From the NCBI RefSeq assembly GCF_045679545.1, contig NZ_CP166195.1, positions 372,001 to 436,000 on the forward strand: a stretch of 64,000 bases of DNA, written 5' to 3'. Position 1 is the stretch's first letter. Each line of letters opens with the position of its first letter. The stretch comes from Enterovibrio sp045679545. GTDB lineage: Bacteria; Pseudomonadota; Gammaproteobacteria; Enterobacterales; Vibrionaceae. A model generated the notes under the pieces. The model worked only from the letters and a program-made list of their open reading frames with translations, searched no databases and was not told the origin of the DNA. Shown here in pieces: positions 34,657-47,000 of the stretch. The translations under genes and the position numbers were made by a program.

Positions 34657-35034
34657 CTACAAAGTAGGCAGAACACCTAGCATCAAGTTAGAATCAGAAA
34701 CAAAAATAAAAAATCCTATCCCTTCTTTATCTTTAACCTGTAAAACATTCACTTCTTTAACTGTGCCCTTTACTGCCAATGCTTGTTCAAGAATTGTTCG
34801 AAATGCATCTAAGTATGTAATATCACTGTTTTTCATCACATCTCTTTGAATATGAAGCCGAGTCGAATAAATAGATTCAAACTTATCTATGGGTAATGCC
34901 GCTACACTTTTTAGTTCACTATCATCCTGATTCAACAGGGTGATGAGCCTACGGGCGTACTCCCGGTGAACCAACACGGCATCAGAAATTTCATCAATCA
35001 ATGCACTTTTATCTACTGTCATTTTGATACTCAT
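34657..35034 (-). CDS. Probable immunity protein for the Rhs/ART toxin
   Basis: A 125-residue, soluble, acidic-to-neutral protein with no signal peptide: a helical first half (LIDEISDAVLVHREYARRLI) and a strand-rich end (VNVLQVKDKEGIGFFIFVSD). Its start ATG overlaps the toxin stop by one base (TGATG on the minus strand) and it has no ribosome-binding site of its own, so it is translated by coupling to the toxin. Position directly after the variable C-terminal toxin domain is the standard place of a cognate immunity gene in polymorphic toxin systems. No family recognised; the function is inferred from position. Confidence 0.65.
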   Translation of the reverse strand: MSIKMTVDKSALIDEISDAVLVHREYARRLITLLNQDDSELKSVAALPIDKFESIYSTRLHIQRDVMKNSDITYLDAFRTILEQALAVKGTVKEVNVLQVKDKEGIGFFIFVSDSNLMLGVLPTL

Positions 35035-38000
35035 CAGTATGCACTGGGAGAACCAGGTCCCAGAGGCTCTTCCACTCTCGCTCCGGTAACTACTCCGGGA
35101 ACAAGCACTTCTAGCTCCGCGAAACTATCGGGGGATGGCACCGTCTCGCCGGGAGCAAACTCTCTGGATAAGACTACACCTCCAGAGCCATCTTTACTCG
35201 CATGATAGTCCGCAACGGCTCGTGACATCGTCCAACTCGTAAAAACACTATCGTTGTCACCCGCATTGTGACGATCAGGATCATCATGTCCACCTTCAAG
35301 TCCAGAGGGAACCGCCATGCCATTTACCGCATTTGGGTAATCAGGGTGGCCGGCTGAAACGCCTCGATAAAGCGTCATTCCATTCGTCGACTCCGTGGTT
35401 GTAGCTGTTGCCGTTGCACGATCTTGAGTCGTTGACTGCCCAGTAGTATCACTCCGCATCCAGATTGCAACGCCAGCAATGGAGCCAGCGACCGCATATG
35501 CAGCCCATTTAGGCCAAGCGACATCACTTGGGTCTGGTATGGCAGTATCCGTAGCGATCCATGCCAGTGTCGCTTCAGCGACAGCCTCTCCGTTCGGGTC
35601 GATAAATACAGTTGGACGATTATGCGTATAGGTATAGAGCGCTAGGTTTTGCGGTGTATACACACCTCCCATTCCTGGTAGCATTTCCGGATCAACACCC
35701 AGATATGCACCTAATATCGGATCCGGGCTCTGCCACACACTCGTCCGCGGGTCATAGTAACGTGCACCGAAGTAGTAAAGCCCTGTGGCCTCATCGAGCT
35801 CTTTACCCGTGAAGTAGTAAGGCGTCAGCTGGGTATTGCTCTTCTCGTGAACCCAGGTTTCACCGAATGGGAAGTACTCAAGGTGCTCGTATACTTCACC
35901 GTCGATATCCGTGATGTAGCTCGAGCTGCCAAGGTGATCGCCATGGTAATAGAACTGTTTGGCTTCAAAGTTGATGGAGCCATTACCGCCACCGCCGGAG
36001 CCGCCACCTGAACCACCTCCGCCATTGCCATTACCACCCGGATCAAGGCCAGCGTCTACCATCGCTTGATAAAGCGCAGCTTCTGCAGCTTCCAGATTGC
36101 TTTGGGCGACTTTCAGTGCATTGTGTGCTGCTTTCTTCGCGTTACCTTTCGCTGCCTTGAACGCTTCAAGCGATTGGTCATAAGCCGCTTGCGCCGCTTC
36201 TACCGCCGCCTGTGCATCCAACACTTCTTGTGGCAGTTCTTCCGTTGTGGTGTCGGTTGTTGTGCCATCTGTTGAGGTATCTGTAGTGGTCTCCGTGGTG
36301 CTCGTTTCTGTCGAGGTAGTGGACGTACTGTCAGTACCCGTCACCAAGGTGGAGCTTTCATTTTCCATCACTCGGGTGTGAATGCGCTGGCTACCGGCAT
36401 AGTAGTGCTTGGTGGCCACTTTGCCAGCACGTACCACCAAATACGCATTGATGTAGCGCGTTTCACCCTGACTGGTGGATTTGATCACCCGTTCTCCACC
36501 AGCATCATAGATGTAGGTACTGGTGTGTCCGTTATCGGTCACGGTGCGGATACGGTTTTCTTCATCCCACACGATGTCGCGGCGCGTACCATTGTCATCG
36601 TTTGTCCAGCCTGTCTGGTTACCGTTGGCGTCATAGCTGAAGGTGCGGTTACCAATATTGCTGGCGGCATGAGGTTGCGCAGAACCCGTGTATTCGTACT
36701 GCCAGTCGTAGCTGGTTCCTTGAAGGTCATTCCAGCCTGAGCCATCGAGCGGCAAGCGCTCATGCAACTGGTTCTTCGCCGTGATGTTATGGATGCTGTC
36801 ATAGCTCATCGAGAGGCTGTAACGTTCCTGATGACCCTGACGGGATGTCCAGTCACCACTTGCACTGACGAGTTGATAGAGGTTGTCATAACCAAAGGTT
36901 TGGCTTGTTTCACCGCCAAACAAATTGCTGTCTACAGGCACTGATGCCACATTCGTCATGCTCAGAACATTGCTCATCGCTCCGTAGACGTAGCTGTTGT
37001 CCTGGAAGGTGCGGTTGCTGTTGGTCGCAGTCAACGCATCCAGTCGGCGACGTTCCGCTTCATAGCTGTACGTCATGACGGTGTCATTGCCGAACTGCAT
37101 GTAGACACGTTGACCAAACTTGTCATACGTCAGCGCTTTGAGCGGCGCATAGGTGTATTCACCCTTAGTGCTGCTCATGGCTTTCATGCTGCCGCCACTG
37201 TCGTATTCGTGTACCAGTAACTCTCCATCTGGATACGTCAATTCACGCAGGCGGTTCCAGCTGTCGTAGCGGTAGCTGGTCTGATACGTCTTGGGTGCAC
37301 TGCCCGTCAGCGTGGTGACGGTACGCTTGGTATTGATGATTTCACCCAATGCGCCGTACTGGTAGTACTCGGTGCCGGAAGCGTCACTCACACGCGCCAG
37401 ACGGCCTGCAGTGTTGTCCGCCGCCCCTGACCCACCGTAGTAGTAGTTAACATTGTTGACGGCATTGATCGGGTAAGTGATGCCCGCTAAACGCTCGTAG
37501 TCATACGTATAGCTAACGGCTATTCCCTGCGCACGCAGGTTGGCTGTGATCTTCTGCACCACGTTACTGGCGTTGTCGTAAACGCTTTCGGTTAGGCCCA
37601 TGTCAGGGCTGTCGATGTGAGTACGGCGGCCTGCCAAGTCATAAATCACACGGGTGATGTTGTTGAGATCATCAGCCACGTTCAACAGTTCATTCACCGC
37701 GCTGTATTGGTAGCTGGTGAGAATGTTGGCGTGTCCACCCATCGGGTTGTGCTGTGCCACAGTGGTGATGCGGCCGCGTACGTCTTTGTATGTTTCAGAC
37801 TCGTTACCGTTGGCATCAATGCTTTGGTGCTCAAACTGCATCGCGCCGCTGCGGTCACTGCCAAAGCCGTAGGCGTTGGTCAGGGTGTTGCCATCCGGGA
37901 GGGTCGTCACCAACACACGGCTCAACACATCATAGGACTTACGGGTTGGGTTAACCGAGTCGTACAGGCTATTGAAGGTGCCAGATGTACCAACTGCTTC

Positions 38001-41000
38001 TTCAACGGGATACCACTGTGCAATGTCTCGGCCAAAGGCATCGAAATGCACGCGGCCGGACGCCACCATCATCGGCGTACCCTGTCCGGTCTGGCCGTTG
38101 TCGACTTCTATGTCTTTTTTGGTCTGGATAACGCGCATCAGACCATCGACGAAGGTCACGGTGTCGATGGTGTCAAACTTGCCTTCATCGAAGTGCGCAG
38201 TGGTCGCATACGGCACCGTGGCATCCGGGAAGTAGGCAAAATCAATGGTCGTTACACCGTTTTCAATCTCATACGGAGCAGCAACCGTCTCGATACGGCC
38301 TTTGGCATCAAGGGTGAAATTGATCTTCTGTGCGTTGGTGTCGGTGTTGCTCAGTACCGTACCAAAGCGATAGTCATAGGTGCTGGATGAGGCATAACCG
38401 AAGCTGTCAGTCACGCTTGCCACATAGGTTTGCACCGCATCGTCCATCACATAGCTCAGGACATAGCGCTCACCTTTGTAGTTTTCAGGGCGAGTGATGG
38501 TTTCAAGGTTACCGTAGATGTCGTAAGTGATATCGGTCGTCAGCGCAGTGGTTGCATCGGCGTAAACCCGCACCCTCTCCACACTGCCTTGCGCGTTGAT
38601 GTCTGCTTCACGCTGGCGAAGCACATTACCCGCTGCATCACGCAGCACAATCGATCTCGGCGCAGACACAATCCAGTCACTGACGATCTCGTGGTAAACC
38701 ACGGTGGCTGTCCAATCGTCAGATGTCCCGACATCACCATGATCGGTTTGCACCACCACGTTGCCGTAATCATCGTATTGGTAGTCGGTGCGGGTTTGCT
38801 TCTCTGCGGTGTCTGTCCCTTCATAGAAGAAGGTTTCTGTCGTCACCAGTTGCGGGAAGGCAGAAGTAAAGTCGTTTTCTTTGCCTGCCACATCCAGAAT
38901 CGCACCACTGAATACGTCTTCGGTCTGGAAGCTGTTCACGGTCTCGGTATAGGTATTACCGCTGCCGTCTTTCATCACGCTGTAGCGTGCCAGCCCTTTT
39001 TCGTAGTAGTTGTCGTTGATGTAATCCGTCGACACATAACGGTAGAGCGCATCACCGTTGGTGGTATCCAGCTCCATGGTGGTGACATTGGCGAAGCCAT
39101 AGAAATCACGCTCACGACGATCGTGATAACCGTTCGAATACACGAAACGCTGTTTCATGGTGTCCGCACCGTCGCCCGCAAAGCCATCATTGGTGATTAC
39201 ATTGCTCAACACCCAGCGGTTTTGCGGCATATCGAAGGTATTACCTTCGCGGTGGTAATCAACAGTGAAACTCGCACCCAACGGACGCTGAACAGATTTC
39301 AGCATGTTGGTGCGGCCAATGGTGCTCTTCTTCACACGAAGATCGGTTTCAGCACCCGATTGCAGTACGTCAGGGTAGCCATCGCCGTTGACGTCGTTAA
39401 TCGAATAATTTTCCTGCGATTCCCCATCCGATGAATACGCACCGGCATTCATACATATTTTCATGACGAAGAGTGGTGGCACTAAAGGAATACAGACAGT
39501 GAATGAACCATTGATAGAGGTAGACTCACTGCTACTGACCTGAAGCTCATTCGCGCCAGTCCAGTTCGTCCAGCCTGCAAAACTGCCGCCTTTGTTGATA
39601 CGGACCTGGATGTCTGAGCCAGTGAACTTGGCTTCATCCAGCAAACCATCGCCATTGACGTCATAGAGCGTATGCAGCTGATGAGTTTCACTGGCGTTTT
39701 TGCTGATACCCACTTTGATACTGGCGGCACCAATATTGATGCCCAAGCCACCACCGGCAGCCTCACTTTCACCTTCTTTTATCTGAGCAAATCCCCAGTT
39801 TTCAGGTGCAGCAAATGCGTAACCGAGATTGATTTGCGCCGTACCGTTTTCGTAAACACGGTCAGGCAAACCATCGGCATTGATGTCGCGCCAACTGACA
39901 TTGGCATGGTCCTTGGTTTTACCACTGGTGCCGGAAATACCTGCTCCCGGCATGGAGGTGTTAGCTTCAACAAAGGCTTCTTTGAACGTTTTGGTGGTTT
40001 GGTTATTGGCCGCACCACTGCTGCCCATGCTGAAGTTTCCGCCAAGGGTGACACCCTGATTTTCAGACTGCGACGTACTTGGATGACCAAGGCCATTGTT
40101 CTTCGCACCAGATTCCAAAGCCCCAAGCATGTCGGTGTACTGCACTTGTGATTGACCGATGATGTCCGGATAACGGTCGCCGTTCATGTCACTGAAATCT
40201 GTCAGAATGCGGATATCCTGATCAGTTTCGCTGTAGCTGCCACTGGCACCAAAACCGCCCAGCGGTACACCGCCACCAATGGAGTAGCCACTGAAGGACA
40301 CTTCCGTCAGCTTGTTAATTGCGCGGATAGCCTGGCTGCCATCAGAGCCTGCTGGAATAGCGCTCGATGGGGCATATTCATCCTCACCAAAGCGTGAGCT
40401 CGACATATTGGCGGCGTTAAGCAACGAAAGTTCGTCGTAGCCACGCCAGGCATCAACCTGCGCGATAGGCAGCATCATGATGAAAATGCTGTTGGTTGGG
40501 TCGTAGGCGTTGGCTGCCAGATTGTTCTGGTCGATATTGGTCAAATCTGGCGGTGAGTTGAGCGCGTCTGTCAGCGCATCATCCAGCTTAAGCTCAGATT
40601 CAATAATTGGCTGCTCAGCGCGAGCGCCATTACCGTTGTAGACGAACTGCCCCCAGCCTCGGTATTCAGGCCCGAAAATAAAGGTGTACGAGTAGGTGTA
40701 AATGCCGGCATTCCACGCCGTGACAACGCCTTGGTCATCAATTTCCACGCCCGCATCCAGCGCAAGCAAATCGGCAACCGCCGGCGTGTCAGTGTGGTAT
40801 TCGATAAACAGCACATCACCCGTCAGCACATCGAGTGAGATATCTGCGGGTGCAGCGCTTAAGTTGCCGTTTGTCACCTCAAAGGTCTGTTTCGCCAGAA
40901 GCACATTTTCTTTTTTCACCGTAAAGGTGACAGTGCCTGATTCCGTGCCCAAAGGCGCAGTGATCATCGGCGTGATCAGCACGGTGCCGTCTGCATCGGC

Positions 41001-44000
41001 AATCCAGCGCTGTGTCACCCGGCTTGTTTCATTGAAGATGTTGAGTGACGCCACCGTTTTGAATGCAAGAACAGCAGACCCATCCTGAATTTGATCGTTA
41101 GTGGTTGGATCATCGGCAGCAATGTAGGTCGCTACTGGCTCCCAATCAAAGCCAGCCCAATCCACATTGGTATCCGCGTCTATTTCAAAGCGGTAAGTAT
41201 CACCCGCAGAAACATCTAACGTTAGGCTGATATTCTGTTGCGCCGCAGCAAGACCGTAGTTGGTTTCCCACACCGTCGTGTTTGTGGTGTTGGTTCCATC
41301 AAAGGTCACTTTGGTGATTTTTGCAGTCACGTTATCGCTGGTAACAGGTTTGGTTAGCGTGCCGCTGATTTGCACGGTGCCATCAATGGGCACACCCAAA
41401 TCACCTCCTGCAAGCACATAGTCATCGGTTGCTGAAACACTGTATACAGGTAGGCCGTTGGCATCGGTTTCTGCCACTTTGTCGGTATAGGTAATGACAG
41501 GCGCCCACGAAACCTCATCGTAGTTACCGTCGAAAATCGACTGAACACGGAAGTAGAGGCGGTCACCTTTATTGACACTCACTGCGTTCACACCGCTTGG
41601 TGTTTTTACGCTGTAGTCATCAGCATCGATGGTGGTTGCCCAAAGCTCCGAAGCCGCGAGCTGAATGGCAACGCGCACACCGTCTGCCTGAGTATAAGCC
41701 TGACGGTCTGCACTGGTATCCTCCACCAGACTGACCGGTGCGTTGATGCTAACCACACCGTCATAAGGTGCTTTCCACGTGCGCACCGTATCGTGCAACG
41801 GGTTCTCAGCAATAAAGTTCGCCAGTTCATTCGGGTCGGTTTCAAACCAACCGTCAGTGACCAGAGTGCCAGATTCATTGATGGGGTTTGGTGTGTTCGC
41901 GCTCGACAACACAAAGTGCGGTACCGTGGCATTGGTGCGTTGGTTATAAAGCACACGGCCATTCGCCACGATATCGGTCAGGCCATCGCCGTTAACATCA
42001 CTGAAGTAGATGTCGTTGACGGTTGTGCCCCCGCCACTGGTAATCCCTAAATCGCCACTGAAGCTACATGCACCAAGAACAGCTTGGAAACCAAAATTCT
42101 TGTTCTTTCCTTTGTCGTGGTAGAAAGCGTCTGCTGAACCTGTAAAGGCCTGGAATGCGGCAAAGCTTTCGCCTTCACTCGGCCCTGACAGGTTTTTCTG
42201 GTAGCCCATCACACCGCCGCTGATCAGCACTTTGTCTGCGAGGCCATCGCCATCGATATCTGACATAGCCAGAATACCGTCGCTCTCTGATTTGCTGGAG
42301 CCACGCTGGAAGCCGATGGTCATGGATTTACAGGCAAGGTTTCCGTCAAAGATACCGAAGCTGACACCAAAGTGGGCTCCACTACTGTCAGACACAGTGC
42401 CACTCAAAGAACTTGCACCATTGCCTGCAAAAGAATCTGCCGCTGCGGTCGCAGCCAGACGTTCAACCGTGGCTTCTGGAGAAAGATCTTGATTCGCAAG
42501 CTGAGTATCGCTGCTCTGCGCAGACATAGCGGCATTCGCCAGTTTCGCATTCAGCGCGTCGATATCGCCTGATGAGGTTTGGGTTGAACCGTCCGCTGAG
42601 GCAATCGGCAGAGACGAATCCACATCTGCCACTGGCGTAAAGCCTGAATTTGCCAGCGTGTTGTTTGCCGCAGGTTTCAGGGCGGAGGCATCAATCAGGT
42701 CGCCCGGCAAGGATTGAGAGCTGTCGTAGAGGAAGTTACCCCACTGACGGTAAAGTTGTTTGTTGGCATCGTCACTATCGACATGCAGACCCGCTGTGGC
42801 ATCTACGCCCAGTTCCACCACAGACACACTCGGCGTCCAGGTACTTAACACAGTTTGGTCAACATCCTGCGGGAGGTGGTATTCGAAATAGACGGGTTCG
42901 CCAGCGGTTACATCCAGCGCCACCGCATTGAAACTGTTGCCAGTGGAAAGATCCAAGGTTTCTTTTGCCAGCGTCTGGTTGTTGGCTTTTGCTGTAAAAG
43001 TCACGGTGCCGGAAGCTGACAGACCTGCTGGCAAGTTAGGCTGGAGCGTCACACTGCCGCTTTCGCTCGCCACCACACTGCTTTCTACTGCGTAGCCATA
43101 CAGCCCCATGTCAGGGTTTAAGGCGTAATCAAAGCGCGGCGTACCATCGCTCAAGTAGAGCATGTCAGCGGTAATATCGCTGTCGTTGGCTGACACGTAA
43201 TGGATATTCAGCTCACCCGACAGTCCCGCCCAATCCACGTTAGTGTCACTGCTAATCACCAAACGTAAATTATCGTTCGCTGTCACGGCAACGTTGCTAA
43301 CGGCAAGGGTGCTGGCTGTCAGGCTATCGCCCGCCGCATAGCTTTGTTGCCACACCACAGACTCACTGCCGTCAGCCGCAGTTTTAACCACAGTTGCGGT
43401 GAGATTGTCGGACGTTGCTGGCTTGGTCAGCGTGCCGCTCACCGCGATTGTCCCGCTAAATGGCGCGACTAATTGGGTGCTGTTGGAAGAAACAAAATCT
43501 GCAGACGATTGGTAAACATTGAGCCTCAATGCGTTGGCATCTAGCTTGTCAGAAGCGCGATCGGTGTAGCGAATGTTTGGATCCCACACCACCTGATCGT
43601 TTGCGCCATCTTCCAGCGAGTTCACGCGGAACATCACCAGATCGCCTTCGTTAACCGCGATGGAATCTAGCGCTGTTGGCGATTTGGCGGTGTAATCATT
43701 CGCGGCGATTTGTGTTGCCCACAGCTCGCTGTTTTGATGCTGAACCGAAACGCGAACACCGTCGCTGCCGCTGTAATCACCTGATCCAGCCACCAGTGAA
43801 ACCGGCGCATCAACCTTCACCGTGCCTGTGAATGGTGCTTTCCAAACGCGCACGCTGTCGAGATTGGCAAAGGCATCAGCCGCATTGCTGCTGTCGGTGA
43901 ACACAAAGCCGTTTTGCGCATCACCCGAGCCGAGGAAAATCTTGTCGAGGTAAACCAGATCAGCAATGCCATCACCGTTGACGTCGGTGACTGACAGGCG

Positions 44001-47000
44001 CGCATTCTGACCTGCAATCATGTCAGGTGACGCTTTACACTCGCCGCTCGCGCTGTAAAACGCTTCCTGCGCAGAGACCATCAGTTGCGCTGCGCCATAA
44101 CTCACTGATCCGTCAGCGCCGACAGAAGCCGCGCGATAGCTGATGCCATCTGAGTCGACACTTAGCTTATCAACCAAGCCGTCGCCGTTAATGTCAGCCA
44201 TCGCCAAAAGGGTTGGCGCCGTGTTCACATAACACGCTTGGGTGCCATCGGCATTCAGAGTGGCTAATGACGGAGTAGTTTCCGTTGCGCCAGCATCAGC
44301 TTGTTGCAGGCTGGTTGATTCGACGGTGCGGGTGTTCAGACCATCTGCCATGTCATAGGCATCACTCATGGTCCACGCTTGCGTCGCAGTGAATGGCTGA
44401 TAGTTGCCATTGGCGTCGCGCACATCGTCGTAGTAACTCAGTGAATGGGTATTGAACAGTTGTCCGTTGGCATCAAATTGTTGAATAGAAGCCAGCAAGG
44501 TTTTGTGGAATGCACCCTCGGTGTAGTTAAACGCGTAGGAACGAACAGACTGCCCTTGGAAGCTGACATCAATCTTTCGCAAAAGGTCGGCAGTGACGCG
44601 CTTGAAGCCGGTGCGCGCATCGATCATTACGTCCTGACGACGGCTTTCAGACAGATCGCGGTCGCGGGTAAAGTTGACAGAATAAGCCCCTGCCGCGCTG
44701 TTAAATCCGGTGTAGTTGATGGACTTGATATAGAGCTGTTGGCCCTGAACGCCACCTGTGCCGTTACCAATACCGGCATCGAACACTTTTTCGTAGTTGT
44801 AGGTGACAGTGTTGCCATAGGTGTCGATGGTTTTCACCAGCGCCCAATCAGAAATATTGCCGTCGGCTGTTGCCAGTGTGGCGGCCGTTAGCATGCTGGT
44901 ACCGTCGCCACCGAAGAAATGGCGAGTACCGTTCTTGTTGGTCACTTCCCACCAGTAATTGGTCGGGCTGGTGCCGTGGCGAACAATGCGGTTGAAGCTA
45001 CCTTCCACGCGTGGGTAAAAACGTTTTTCGCTGGTACGGACAACGGGCGTTGCACGGTGTGAAACAGGGGCTAACTGCTGCCCAGCAAACAAATACGTTT
45101 CGCTTTCGGTTGCGCTATCGTAGCGCGGTACACCCCAACGGGTATCAAGAGAAACCGTTGGCAGGCTGAGATTCCAACCCATGCCCATCCAGCCATTACC
45201 CGCGGCAGAGCTGTAACTCACCTGCAGTTGTGGCGCCATTCCCTGACGGCCGCCCGGCAATTCAATCGGGTAGCTGGTGCGGGCATCACCCATGGCATTG
45301 GCCTTGGGTGCCTGAATCAGATTGATCGACGCGCCCGGATTGGCCGCTTTCATGTCTTTGAGCTGGGTGGTACCGAACGCCTGTGTTTCCGGTGAATCTG
45401 GCGTTTGGATAACGGCGTTAATCATGTCAGTGAAGTGATCGGTTTTTGAGATGATCACACCATCTTTGGTGACCACTTCATTACGCGCCAACTGCACCCA
45501 ACGGTTGGTTTCATCGTCATAGAAAAAGGTGTGAACATCGCTTTCGGAATAGCCTTCCGGGATCTTGCTCTTGTCGTAGCCGAGGGTGAGTTCGTTTTCC
45601 TGATTGAACTTGATGCCGTGAGGCAGGAATCGGTAAGCCGCTGCATCGCCACGAGTAACATTGACCATGCCTTGGTCAAGCGCCGGAATATCACGCGCTT
45701 CCAGCGTAAAGACTTCGATATCACGCGCCGCTGACAGCGAGGTTTTCAGTACATTGAGTGATGCATCTTCGAACCCGACAAGGGTGTCAGTTTCTGTGCT
45801 CGCAAGGTGTCGGGCATAACCACGTTCTGGCAAGGCATTGTTTCCTTGCATCGCTTTCACACCTGCCGCAGTGATCAACACACCCTCGTCACTCACACTT
45901 TCTTTTGGCGCAAAAGCCAGTGTTTGGCTCAGCGTTTCTCCGCTTTCGAGCACAGCGTCAACCTGTACGGTATCCCCTTCAACCGGCACCAGGGTTTCAA
46001 AGCTGCCATTGACGGTTTGCACCACCTTGTCGCCAATCTGGAAGGTCACCGAGTCGTTACCCTCGCCTTGCACAAATCCGCGCAGATAAGCGTGCCCTTG
46101 ATAGCGGAGATCCGCTTGTGGCTCAAACACATGCAGTGAAGGCTCAGTGCTGGCTGCTTGATTGAGTTCAAACGAAATGCTCAGGTTTTCAACCTGATAT
46201 TTGAGATGAGAATCAGAGTCAGCAAACGGGGTAAAACGAATCAGGTTTTTGCCCGCTTTCAGCGCGTCGACATCAATCGGTTCGCTAACAGACGCCACGC
46301 CAGCTTGATCCGCTTGGATGACTAAGCCGCCCTGAGAAAATTCGTCGTTGACCATCCGAATGGTACTGGCTGCGCCCGACAAGCCCTTCACGTCATAGCT
46401 CAGGGTGGCAGATTTCAATTGTTCCGGCTGGTAAGGCAAATACACGTCGAACTGGTTGTCATGTTTTGCATCGCGATATTTACCCGGTGCTGCGCCAAGT
46501 AATGCTTTCTGGTTGTCTGAATTTGCCACTTGCTCAGCAAAAGCGAGTTCGACAGGAGGCGTCAGCAAATGGGAAGTCAGGGGGGTATTTGGGTCGCTAA
46601 GAAAACGAATTTCACTTGCGGCTTTCGGGTTGGCATTTAATGCAACAAGTTGAATTCTGACAACCCCTGTTATCATTCCATCATCTAAATGTAATGTATT
46701 CCATTTCCCTTCAGGTAAATCTTTCAAATTCACGTCTAATAATGAAGGAACCTTTAACCACAGATTATTTATTTTTTGCTCAACAGAGAGCATATACTCT
46801 GCATTACCATAAACCTGCACAGCCTCAATAGCTGAAACCGTTTCAAAATAGCGCTCAACAAGCAGTGACGAAGGGGTATTAAAACCAGAGGAGACTGAGC
46901 CATCGAATAGTTTTTCTTGCTGAGGGTAGGCATGCTTAATGTCGCTGTCTATTTTCCTGTTTTTCAGAGAAGAAACATCAAAATAGTTTGGTGATACTTC

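Noticed and set aside
37617..39434. Two long plus-strand frames (257 and 334 codons)
   Set aside because: Antisense to the YD-repeat part of the giant toxin; repetitive coding sequence leaves the other strand open.
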